Positions 19,511-26,893 of a DNA stretch of 64,000 bases are shown in pieces. Each line of letters opens with the position of its first letter. The stretch's first letter is position 1. The notes under the pieces were generated by a model, which worked only from the letters and a program-made list of their open reading frames with translations, made no database searches and was not told the origin of the DNA. The stretch is from Saccharomonospora viridis DSM 43017 (GTDB lineage: Bacteria; Actinomycetota; Actinomycetes; Mycobacteriales; Pseudonocardiaceae). The translations under genes were made by a program, and so were the position numbers. The stretch lies in NCBI RefSeq assembly GCF_000023865.1, contig NC_013159.1, positions 3,188,001-3,252,000 of the forward strand, given 5' to 3'.

Positions 19511-20553
19511 ACCGTCCCCTGTGGTCCGTGTCCGTCGAACAGTCCCTCGGGTTGTGAGGAGCCGACGACATTGTTGCGGAATCGCTGTGCGCCGGGGTCC
19601 GTGCCGATCAACGCGTCGAACGGTTCGTTGCCGGTGACGGTGTTCCACTCGAAGGAGTTGTCCACCGAGTCGGAACCGCCCCAGTCCGCCGAACTCGCGA
19701 GCACCAGGGCCCCCGGCATCACCGACGGGCCGGAAGGACGGTTGTCGTACACACGGTTGCCCACCACCGCGACCCGCTCGACCCCGATGGCGGCGATGCC
19801 CACCCCGGAGATCGGCGGCCCCGCGGCCCCGAGAGCGTCCGGGGCGTCACCACCCGCGGCGAGGGTGTTGCCGAAGACCTCGTTGTCGGCCACCAGGCAG
19901 TCCCGCACCCCGCCCGGCAGCTCCCCTTCATAGGTCTGGTGCAGCAGGAGGATGCCCGCCGCGTTGCCGTGACAGCGGTTGCGCAACACGCGCACGCGAC
20001 TGGAGTTGTCCACGAACACGCCGAACGCGTTCGCAGAACAGTCGCTCTCGGACACGACCGCCTCGGCCTCGGAACAGAACGCGAACGCGATGCCGGCGTA
20101 CTGACTCCCACTCGCGCGGCAGCGCCGCACCGTCAGCCCACCGGACTCCCGCAGATACAGTCCCCACACCAGGTTGGCATCGGCTTCGACGTCATCCAAC
20201 CGCACGTCCGTGCCACTGTGCACGTACACGCCCGCACCGCTGAACCCGCGTACCGTCAGGCCCTCGAGCACCACGTCCGACACCGCGTGGACCGCTATGC
20301 CGCTGACCACGCCCTCGGGGGCGTCGTGCAACGGCGGGATCGTCGTCGGCGCCACCGGACCGGGGACGATCACCGTGCGTCCCGCACCCGCCCCCACCAG
20401 CCGCACCCCCGGCGTGGTGATGGAGAGACTGCCCTCGTACGTGCCCTCGGCGAGCCGCAGCACCGTTCCCGGTTCGGCGTCGTCGAGCACCGCCTGCAGG
20501 GACTCACCCGGGACCACGGACACCTCGACACGTGTGTCGGCCACGGAACTCAT
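19507..20553 (-). CDS. Right-handed parallel beta-helix protein
   Basis: A 348-residue protein of repeating short beta strands with evenly spaced Asn, Val and Gly, typical of pectate-lyase/NosD-type beta-helices (GVRLVGAGAGRTVIVPG, then many VLEGLTVRGFSGAGVYVHSG-like coils). It has no signal peptide, so it is probably cytoplasmic. The ATG has AAGGAG five bases upstream and overlaps the preceding stop. Its role in a polyketide cluster is unknown. Sugar handling, a scaffold or ring closure are only guesses. Confidence 0.8.
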   Translation of the reverse strand: MSSVADTRVEVSVVPGESLQAVLDDAEPGTVLRLAEGTYEGSLSITTPGVRLVGAGAGRTVIVPGPVAPTTIPPLHDAPEGVVSGIAVHAVSDVVLEGLTVRGFSGAGVYVHSGTDVRLDDVEADANLVWGLYLRESGGLTVRRCRASGSQYAGIAFAFCSEAEAVVSESDCSANAFGVFVDNSSRVRVLRNRCHGNAAGILLLHQTYEGELPGGVRDCLVADNEVFGNTLAAGGDAPDALGAAGPPISGVGIAAIGVERVAVVGNRVYDNRPSGPSVMPGALVLASSADWGGSDSVDNSFEWNTVTGNEPFDALIGTDPGAQRFRNNVVGSSQPEGLFDGHGPQGTV

Positions 20554-21041
20554 GAGGACTCCTTCGCAGAGATCGTGACGAGTATGGCAAGGGCGACGAT
20601 CACCTCGTGGCGACGTCCCCAACGGGCGGCACCGACCACCGACGTCTCACCGGGGTCGCCCGCTCCCGACCGGTGCAGCACCGCCGCACGGCTGGCACCG
20701 CGCACGGCATAGGTCCGGCTCTCGGTCAGTTCGACACCGATGGCCGTGGCGATGCCGGGCACCGCGTCGGTCAACAATCGCGCGACCGCGGCGGGTGGTT
20801 CCCCGTCCCGATGCACGAAGTCGTGCCAGGAGAACCCCGACGGCCGTCCACCCACGGCCTTGACGAGACTCTCCTTCACCGCGACGGTGGCCGCGATCGA
20901 AATATCGTCTCCAGTGGACAGATCGTGTTCGTCGGCGGCGACGACATGACGGGTGTACACAGCGCCGTTTCGCCTCACCGCCCCGGCGACCCGGCGCAGA
21001 TCCAGGACGTCGACCCCGAACAGCACCGGAGCCGACTTCAC
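20550..21041 (-). CDS. AcpS-like 4'-phosphopantetheinyl transferase
   Basis: A 163-residue AcpS-type protein. It has the metal-binding GVDVLDLRR at residues 9-17 and the helix VAVKESLVKAVGG with the conserved Glu and Lys. A C-terminal RWGRRHEVIVALAIL segment corresponds to the terminal strand of the family. It would convert the cluster's apo-ACP to holo-ACP. The GTG start overlaps the previous stop. A second, more divergent AcpS-like gene lies 1.6 kb upstream in the same operon. Confidence 0.75.
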   Translation of the reverse strand: MKSAPVLFGVDVLDLRRVAGAVRRNGAVYTRHVVAADEHDLSTGDDISIAATVAVKESLVKAVGGRPSGFSWHDFVHRDGEPPAAVARLLTDAVPGIATAIGVELTESRTYAVRGASRAAVLHRSGAGDPGETSVVGAARWGRRHEVIVALAILVTISAKESS

Positions 21042-21820
21042 CCGGCGACCCGTTCGAGGAACGCGAGCAACCGCCCGGTGTAGTCCTCGGCCCGCTCCAC
21101 CATCGGGATGTGGCCGCAGTCGTCCACCGCGACGAACTCGGTACCCGGATACCGGGGCACCAGGTCCTGCCAGGCCTCCACCGGCGTCATCCGGTCGTAC
21201 CGGCCCCACACGTACAGCGACGGGCACCGCACCTTGTCCAATCCGGACTGAACTCGGTACGTGCGTGTGGCTCGCAGGCTGCGCGCCATCGCCACCATGG
21301 CCGGGCCTGTGGCGAGCAGCTCGCCGGTCTGCCGGATCTGCTCCTCGGTGAACAACGGCTCGCCGTGGAACAACGCGCTCAACATGCGTTCCCGGAACTG
21401 ATCGGTCGCGAGCTTGACGCTGCCCCGACGGTCCATGCTCAGCCCCACGTCCGGCTCGGTGCTGAGCCCGGGCGCGCCGCTGACCACGATGCCGCGGACC
21501 CGATCGGGGAACCGGCCGGCCAGGTCGATGGCCACCAGCCCGCCCAGCGAGTTCGCGCAGACGACGACCTCGTCCGCCCCTACGGCGTCACACGCCTCCA
21601 GCAACGCGTCACCGAGCCGTTCGATCGAACCCGCCACCTTCGGCTCGACCGCGCAGATCGCCTCGTTCGTACGCAACACCGGCCATCCCGCCCGTGACAG
21701 CGCGTCGAACGGCTGGTCCCAGATCCATTTGCCCGCGAACAACGCGGACATGAAGGCGACGAGAGGACGCTCCCCCGGAGTGTTGTGGTGTTCGACGGTG
21801 AAGACGGTCAACGGACTCAC
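21038..21820 (-). CDS. Alpha/beta hydrolase
   Basis: A 260-residue alpha/beta hydrolase with a Ser nucleophile in CANSLGG (Ser91), an acid in WGRYDRMTP and a His in DCGHIPMVE. The motif is a variant of GxSxG (A-N-S-L-G). It could release the polyketide as a thioesterase or hydrolyse an ester. No dedicated thioesterase is otherwise visible in the cluster. The GTG start overlaps the upstream stop (GTGA). Confidence 0.85.
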   Translation of the reverse strand: MSPLTVFTVEHHNTPGERPLVAFMSALFAGKWIWDQPFDALSRAGWPVLRTNEAICAVEPKVAGSIERLGDALLEACDAVGADEVVVCANSLGGLVAIDLAGRFPDRVRGIVVSGAPGLSTEPDVGLSMDRRGSVKLATDQFRERMLSALFHGEPLFTEEQIRQTGELLATGPAMVAMARSLRATRTYRVQSGLDKVRCPSLYVWGRYDRMTPVEAWQDLVPRYPGTEFVAVDDCGHIPMVERAEDYTGRLLAFLERVAG

Positions 21821-22689
21821 TCCTCGTTTCGGGAGAACAACGGGCTGGGCGGGGGTGTCCACCCGCAGTCGCACGACGCACCGTCGACGACGGAGACCAT
21901 CACGGCACAGGACGGGCAGCGCAGGTGGAGACTGTCCCGTTCGAGCTGCCACACGCTGGTGTAGGCGCCGGTGCACAACCCACCCCGGAAGAACCGACGC
22001 ATGGCGCGCTGATGCGGTCGGCCGTGGACGGCCCGGACGGAATCGAGCGTGTCGAACGCGCTGAGCGTGTACTTCCGGTTGCCGATCTCGAAGATCGCCG
22101 CGCCGAGGAAGCCCTTGCTCCCGCGCAACGACTTGACCACTTCGGTGCTCAACAGCGTGACGTCGGCACCCTCCTCCTCGTCCCGGACGTCGAGCCAGGT
22201 CAGGGTGAACGCGCCGGGCCTCGTGGCACGGTCGGTGCCGGAGCGGAAGCTGGTGCCGTACTCCAGGTCCGGGGTGGGCGGGGGCAGGAACCGGGCGTCG
22301 TGTCCGAGGGCCTCGGCGAAGGCGAGCCGGTCGTAGTGGCGCCGCACGTGGAGGCCGTCGTCGGCCGACGTGAGCACGTCACAACCGCGCACCCCGCGCA
22401 CGGCGGACTGCCCACCGGTGACCGGGATTCCGAGGTAGGAAGCGCGGTGGGGGGCCGTGAGTGTCCACGTGAGCACGGCGGTCGACCCGGCGTCGGCGAT
22501 GTCCTCCACCTCCAGTTCCCACGTGGGGAACCGCCGGAAGGTGGCGTCGAGATGGTCCGCCAATTCCGCCCCCGCCACCGGATCACCGGTGTCGGGATCG
22601 GCGAAGGAGGTCACGAGGTCGGCCACCCGTCGGGCGTCGCCGGCCTGCCATGCCGACACCCACTGTCGGGCCGTCTCCGTCAGAGTCAT
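21817..22689 (-). CDS. SnoaL-like / monooxygenase-like / zinc-ribbon fusion protein
   Basis: A 290-residue three-part protein. Residues 1-115 look like an NTF2/SnoaL-like cone, the fold of polyketide cyclases and hydratases (TARQWVSAWQAGDARRVADL). Residues about 135-240 resemble an antibiotic-biosynthesis-monooxygenase or DUF3291-type ferredoxin fold (TLLSTEVVKSLRGSKGFLGA). The last 40 residues hold a four-Cys zinc ribbon (CPSC...CDCGW). It overlaps both neighbours by four bases. The likely role is cyclisation or oxidation of the chain, by fold only. Confidence 0.6.
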   Translation of the reverse strand: MTLTETARQWVSAWQAGDARRVADLVTSFADPDTGDPVAGAELADHLDATFRRFPTWELEVEDIADAGSTAVLTWTLTAPHRASYLGIPVTGGQSAVRGVRGCDVLTSADDGLHVRRHYDRLAFAEALGHDARFLPPPTPDLEYGTSFRSGTDRATRPGAFTLTWLDVRDEEEGADVTLLSTEVVKSLRGSKGFLGAAIFEIGNRKYTLSAFDTLDSVRAVHGRPHQRAMRRFFRGGLCTGAYTSVWQLERDSLHLRCPSCAVMVSVVDGASCDCGWTPPPSPLFSRNEE

Positions 22690-23132
22690 CCGTTCCCCTC
22701 GTCCTCGTCCTCGGGCAACGACGCGGAGACCAACGCGACGGCGAGCGCCACTCCCGCGTCATGGCTGATCGAGACCCCGACCCGCGTACCCGGGCGCACC
22801 CGGTCGCGCAGGACACCGTGCAACCGCACCCCCGGCGGGTGGCCGTGCAGACACGCTGCCGTGCGGTCGCAGATCGCCGACGGGCGGGGCAGGATCTCCA
22901 CCTCGCAAAGCCGCCCGGCCGACGGGTCCTCGTCCTCACCCAGCAGCCGCACGACCGCGTACTTGGCCGCGAGCCGGCCGGCCCAGTGCTGGACGGTCCG
23001 CCCCCGGCCGGAACGCATCCGTTCGGCGTGCGTGAACACCGCCTCCAGTGGCAGCGGCGCCACCAGCGCGGCCGGATCGCGCACCCCGCAGAAGGGCACG
23101 GCCGCACTGCCCCACGAACTTCGGGACGTCAT
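22686..23132 (-). CDS. Divergent AcpS-like protein
   Basis: A 148-residue protein with the middle and end of the AcpS fold: VFTHAERM, the helix AGRLAAKYAVVRLLG with the conserved Lys, and SISHDAGVALAVAL. It lacks the N-terminal GxDxxxxxR metal motif. It may be a specialised phosphopantetheinyl transferase, an inactive partner of the other AcpS-like protein, or an ACP-binding factor. It has an ATGA overlap with the malonyltransferase gene. Confidence 0.65.
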   Translation of the reverse strand: MTSRSSWGSAAVPFCGVRDPAALVAPLPLEAVFTHAERMRSGRGRTVQHWAGRLAAKYAVVRLLGEDEDPSAGRLCEVEILPRPSAICDRTAACLHGHPPGVRLHGVLRDRVRPGTRVGVSISHDAGVALAVALVSASLPEDEDEGNG

Positions 23133-24034
23133 GTCGCGGCCATCCCCGCCAACGTGCGCAAGGAGGCCGGCGCCGACATGCTGACGCAGCGCACGCCCTC
23201 GGTGCGGAGCATCCCGGTGAGCGCCTTGCTGTCCCCCACCTCGACACAGTGGTCCACACCGGACAGTTCCCGCATGGTCCGCACCCACCTGACCCTGCCG
23301 GTCAACTGTTCGATGAGGGCGTCGACGATCGTGTCGAGCTCGGTGGTCGGCTCCCCGGTGACGTTGGGGATCACGGGGACCTCCGGCGGCCGCATGGGAG
23401 CGTCCCGCACCGCCGCGGCCCAATCGTCCACCGCGCCCGCCATCAACGGCGAGTGGAACGCGTTGCTCACCTTGAGCGGCACGATCTTGCGGACCTCGTC
23501 CGCCATGGCCGTGAAACGCTCGAGCGCCGCCGTCGAACCCGAGACGACGATCTGATCCGCCGTGTTCTCCAGCCCGACCACGAGCGGCTCACCCGGCGCG
23601 GCGGCCTGCTGGACGAGCTGTTCGACCCGCTCCACCGGCAGTCCCATGACCGAGGCCATGGCGCCGGTCTCGGTGAGCGCGGACATCAACCGGGCCCGCA
23701 CCCCCACCAACCGGAACGTCGTGTCGACGTCCATGACCCCGGCCGCGCACAACGCGCTGAGCTCGCCGACACTGTGCCCGGCCACGATGTCCGGCCGGTA
23801 TCCCTTCGCCCGGAGCACTGCCAACGCGGCGAGGTTGCACGCGGTCACGGCGGGTTGGGCGTGCGCGGTGTCCACCAGTCTCGCCAGCGGACCCCGCGCA
23901 CACAACGGACCGACCGGTTCCGGGAGCAGCTCGTCCGCCCGCCGCAGGACGGCGCCGCCGTCGGGATCGCGCCGCAACCACCCGCCCATGCCGACACGGA
24001 CCGTGCCCTGGCCGGGGAACACGAAACCGATCAA
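23129..24034 (-). CDS. [Acyl-carrier-protein] S-malonyltransferase
   Basis: A 301-residue FabD-type acyltransferase that loads malonyl groups from CoA onto the cluster ACP. The N-terminal motif is FVFPGQG, the nucleophile Ser88 lies in AGHSVGELSAL and the catalytic His in NAFHSPLM. I chose a TTG start at 24034, with GGGAGG five bases upstream, because it gives the exact FabD N-terminus. No other start lies close enough. Type II clusters often borrow the housekeeping FabD, so a dedicated copy is notable. Confidence 0.92.
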   Translation of the reverse strand: MIGFVFPGQGTVRVGMGGWLRRDPDGGAVLRRADELLPEPVGPLCARGPLARLVDTAHAQPAVTACNLAALAVLRAKGYRPDIVAGHSVGELSALCAAGVMDVDTTFRLVGVRARLMSALTETGAMASVMGLPVERVEQLVQQAAAPGEPLVVGLENTADQIVVSGSTAALERFTAMADEVRKIVPLKVSNAFHSPLMAGAVDDWAAAVRDAPMRPPEVPVIPNVTGEPTTELDTIVDALIEQLTGRVRWVRTMRELSGVDHCVEVGDSKALTGMLRTEGVRCVSMSAPASLRTLAGMAAT

Positions 24035-24048
24035 CTCGTCCTCCCGCG

Positions 24049-24930
24049 TCAGAGCCTGCGCCTGCGGGTCGGCATGGTCGCGGGCTTCTCGGTGCCGAGG
24101 AAACCCGTCAGCAGCTTCGTGGTCAGCTCCGGTTGGTCGAGCGGGATCCAGTGGCTGGAGTCCTCGACCCGCTCGTAACGCCAGGGCCCCTTCACGAACT
24201 TCGCCGAGCCGGTCATGCCCTCCTCCAACATGGCCTGGTCCCCTGTGGACCACACACCGAGCGTCGGAGCCAACACGGGCGGGAAGTTCCGGTCGGCCCG
24301 CAACTCTGCCGCGGGCGAACGGTTGGCCCGGTAGTAGTTCAGCGCCGCCGTCAACGCCCCCGGCTTCGCAAGCTCCCGCGGATAACGCTGGTAGTCGCCC
24401 TCGGTTCCCATGATCTCCTTGAACAGCCGCCAGCCGTTGCGCCGCAACAACTGCTCGCTGACCCCGGGGAACTGGTAGAAGAGCATGTACCAGCTCGCCT
24501 TGCGTTGCTCGATGCTCGGCGTGGAGAAGACCCCGGGGTGTCCGACCGAGAACACCGCGAGGTGGTCGACCCGACGGGGCATGAGGAACGCGTACATCCA
24601 CGCGATCGCCGCGCCCCAGTCGTGCCCGACGAGGTGGACCTTCGAGAACCCGAGATGTTGGGTGAGTCCCACGATGTCGTTGACGAGCACGCGCATCTCG
24701 TAGGCCTCGATCTCCTGCGGCTTGCTCGACTCACCGAAACCCCGCAGGTCGGGCGCGATGACCCGGAATCCTGCCTCCACCAGGGGGTCGATCTGGTGAC
24801 GCCACAGGTAGTGGGAGTCGGGGAAGCCGTGCAACAGCACGACCGGGTCCCCCTCCCCCTTGTCGACGTAGGCCAGGTCCACCCCGTTGACATGGGCCGA
24901 ATCGGTGATCAATGTCTGTCTGGCGGTCAT
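24049..24930 (-). CDS. Epoxide-hydrolase-like alpha/beta hydrolase
   Basis: A 293-residue hydrolase with an Asp nucleophile (Asp104 in VGHDWGAA), the HGFPDS oxyanion motif at residues 34-39, a cap domain and a His in SSHWIPLDQP. Asp in place of Ser points to epoxide hydrolases or dehalogenases. It would act on an epoxide made by one of the flavoenzymes in the cluster. The ATG overlaps the stop of the FAD oxidoreductase gene. Confidence 0.85.
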   Translation of the reverse strand: MTARQTLITDSAHVNGVDLAYVDKGEGDPVVLLHGFPDSHYLWRHQIDPLVEAGFRVIAPDLRGFGESSKPQEIEAYEMRVLVNDIVGLTQHLGFSKVHLVGHDWGAAIAWMYAFLMPRRVDHLAVFSVGHPGVFSTPSIEQRKASWYMLFYQFPGVSEQLLRRNGWRLFKEIMGTEGDYQRYPRELAKPGALTAALNYYRANRSPAAELRADRNFPPVLAPTLGVWSTGDQAMLEEGMTGSAKFVKGPWRYERVEDSSHWIPLDQPELTTKLLTGFLGTEKPATMPTRRRRL

Positions 24931-26171
24931 GCGGTCTCCCTGAACAGGCGCTCCACGAAAAACTCGCTGAAGCCGAACTCCGGAACTTGCTCCGGCGGAA
25001 CCATGTTGAGCAGGCCGAGTACCTGAGCCGCCGGGTTCTCGGCCATGATCCTGCGGGCACGACGCCGACGTTCCGTGGCTTCAGGACCGAACTCGCACTG
25101 CAGCTTGGAAATCACCGACGCACCGAACACGAGCCGTCGCATCCGGAACTCACGTTCGGTCAGGTACGGCTCGAAGACCTCGGGTGACCAGTCGCTGTTG
25201 TTCAACAGGATGTCGCACACGATGCGCACGTCCCGAAGCGCACAGGACAGTCCCGTGCCGAGCACCGTGTCGGCGTTACCCGCCTCGTCACCGACGAGCA
25301 CCGCACCCTCGGTGACGATGGGCTGCTCCGGACGCAACGTCATCGACGGCCACACCTGCAGCGGACCGATCGGCTTGGCGGCGGCGTAGACGGACTTGCC
25401 ACCGTCCGGAAGCGACTCCAGCTCGAAGTCGGCGAGGAACCGCTCCACCCCGCCCTCACCCCGATAGCGGTGCTTGTTGTGCGTGGGGAAGTTGATGTAC
25501 AGCCGCGCCCGACCGTCGCCCTGGGGGAAGACCATGAAGTTCCGCTCCCCCTCGGTGCCCATCGCCTGCACGTCCATGGGCCAGTCATCGAGCCCCTCGA
25601 CCCGCACACCGCCACCCCAGTGGTGCACGGAGGTGCGCATCGACACGCCGATCTGCCTTCCGACCCGGCCTCCTCGGCCGGTGGCGCCGATGATCATCCG
25701 GGCCCGGACCGTGTGCAACTCACCGCCGAGCCGGTAGCGCACCTGGGGTTCCGGCCCCGCCGTCACCTCGCAGCGCTGCGCACCCATGACGACCTTCGCG
25801 CCGGATTCCGCCGCCTGTTGGGCGATCGACTCGCACACCTGGTGATGCGGGAATCCCAGCGGACCGCCGACACCGGGGATGAAGTGGGTCATGTCGACCG
25901 TCTCCGCCTCGTGCGGAGCCACCACCTCGTCCCACTGTGTCCACTCGCGGATCTCCCAGCCACCGCCGAACGCGATGGCCTCGTCTATGCCGAGCAGCTG
26001 CGCTTCCCGCATACCCCACGGGGCGAACCACTCGCCACGGACGATGTCGGTGTAGCGCTCCTGCTTCTCCAGCATCACCACCGACATCCCGTTCGCGCTC
26101 AGATACGCGGCGGCCGCCGTGCCCGCGAACCCCCCACCCACGATGACGACGTCGGTGTCCTCGACGCTCAT
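24927..26171 (-). CDS. FAD-dependent oxidoreductase (PHBH/geranylgeranyl-reductase-like)
   Basis: A 414-residue flavoprotein with an N-terminal dinucleotide motif VVIVGGGFAGTAAAAYL, a middle IIGATGRGGRVGRQIG and a second FAD motif VLVGDEAGNADTVLGTG. It lacks the WxWxIP motif of flavin halogenases. It may be a monooxygenase or a reductase of polyene bonds. It overlaps the nitroreductase and hydrolase genes by four bases on each side, so the three are probably made together. Confidence 0.82.
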   Translation of the reverse strand: MSVEDTDVVIVGGGFAGTAAAAYLSANGMSVVMLEKQERYTDIVRGEWFAPWGMREAQLLGIDEAIAFGGGWEIREWTQWDEVVAPHEAETVDMTHFIPGVGGPLGFPHHQVCESIAQQAAESGAKVVMGAQRCEVTAGPEPQVRYRLGGELHTVRARMIIGATGRGGRVGRQIGVSMRTSVHHWGGGVRVEGLDDWPMDVQAMGTEGERNFMVFPQGDGRARLYINFPTHNKHRYRGEGGVERFLADFELESLPDGGKSVYAAAKPIGPLQVWPSMTLRPEQPIVTEGAVLVGDEAGNADTVLGTGLSCALRDVRIVCDILLNNSDWSPEVFEPYLTEREFRMRRLVFGASVISKLQCEFGPEATERRRRARRIMAENPAAQVLGLLNMVPPEQVPEFGFSEFFVERLFRETA

Positions 26172-26893
26172 GCCTGCCACCTCTCCCAACTCGTGCGAGA
26201 TCGGGCCGGGTGTCGCTTGGCGGGCTTGAAGTCTGTGCCGATCGTGTACGCCACGGGCACCATGCACACCTGCGTCACCCCGGCCGGGATGCCCAACAGC
26301 TCGCCGACGCGCCGCTCGAACGGGAGGTGCATGCACGTGATCGTGCTGCCCAGTCCCCGGCTGCGGAGCGCGAGCTGAAAAGACCAGATCGCGGGGAAGA
26401 TCGAGCCGTAGAAGATGCTGGCCCGCATGGCACCGATGCGGACGTCGTCGCGTGCCGTCTCCGCGTTGCCGGGCCGGGTACGCAACCACTCGGCGTCGAT
26501 CGCGCCGATGTCCGGTGGCCTACCCAGTACGCACGGGATGACGAGCACCGGCACCCTCGCGATGTCCTTGGCCAATGTCGCCGCGGAGTCGTTGTTGCGC
26601 TGCGCCTGCGGGCTTCTGCGTCGTCTGCCCGAGGCGGTCCAGACCTCTTTCTGGTGGAAGCGCCACGAGACGTGGAACAGCTCCGCGAGCTCCTTTTTCA
26701 CCGAATCCTCGGTGATGACGACCCATCGCCAGTTCTGCTGGTTGTTGGCCGTGGGCGCCTGCACGGCGACCTCGAGCGCCTCCTCGATCACCTCGCGGGG
26801 CACGGGGCGCTCGAAGTCCAATCTGCGCCGCACCGACCTCGTCGTGGTGAGCAGGCGATCGGTCTCACGCACGTCGAACGGTGTCGCCGTCAT
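26168..26893 (-). CDS. Nitroreductase-family FMN oxidoreductase
   Basis: A 241-residue FMN-binding protein with RSVRRRLDFERPVP and APTANNQQNWRWVVI in the N-terminal third and RSRGLGSTITCMHLP near residue 185. This is the pattern of NADH:FMN oxidoreductases in the nitroreductase superfamily. In natural-product clusters such enzymes reduce enones, oxidise or aromatise rings, or supply reduced flavin. It overlaps the ketosynthase stop (ATGA). Confidence 0.85.
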   Translation of the reverse strand: MTATPFDVRETDRLLTTTRSVRRRLDFERPVPREVIEEALEVAVQAPTANNQQNWRWVVITEDSVKKELAELFHVSWRFHQKEVWTASGRRRRSPQAQRNNDSAATLAKDIARVPVLVIPCVLGRPPDIGAIDAEWLRTRPGNAETARDDVRIGAMRASIFYGSIFPAIWSFQLALRSRGLGSTITCMHLPFERRVGELLGIPAGVTQVCMVPVAYTIGTDFKPAKRHPARSRTSWERWQA

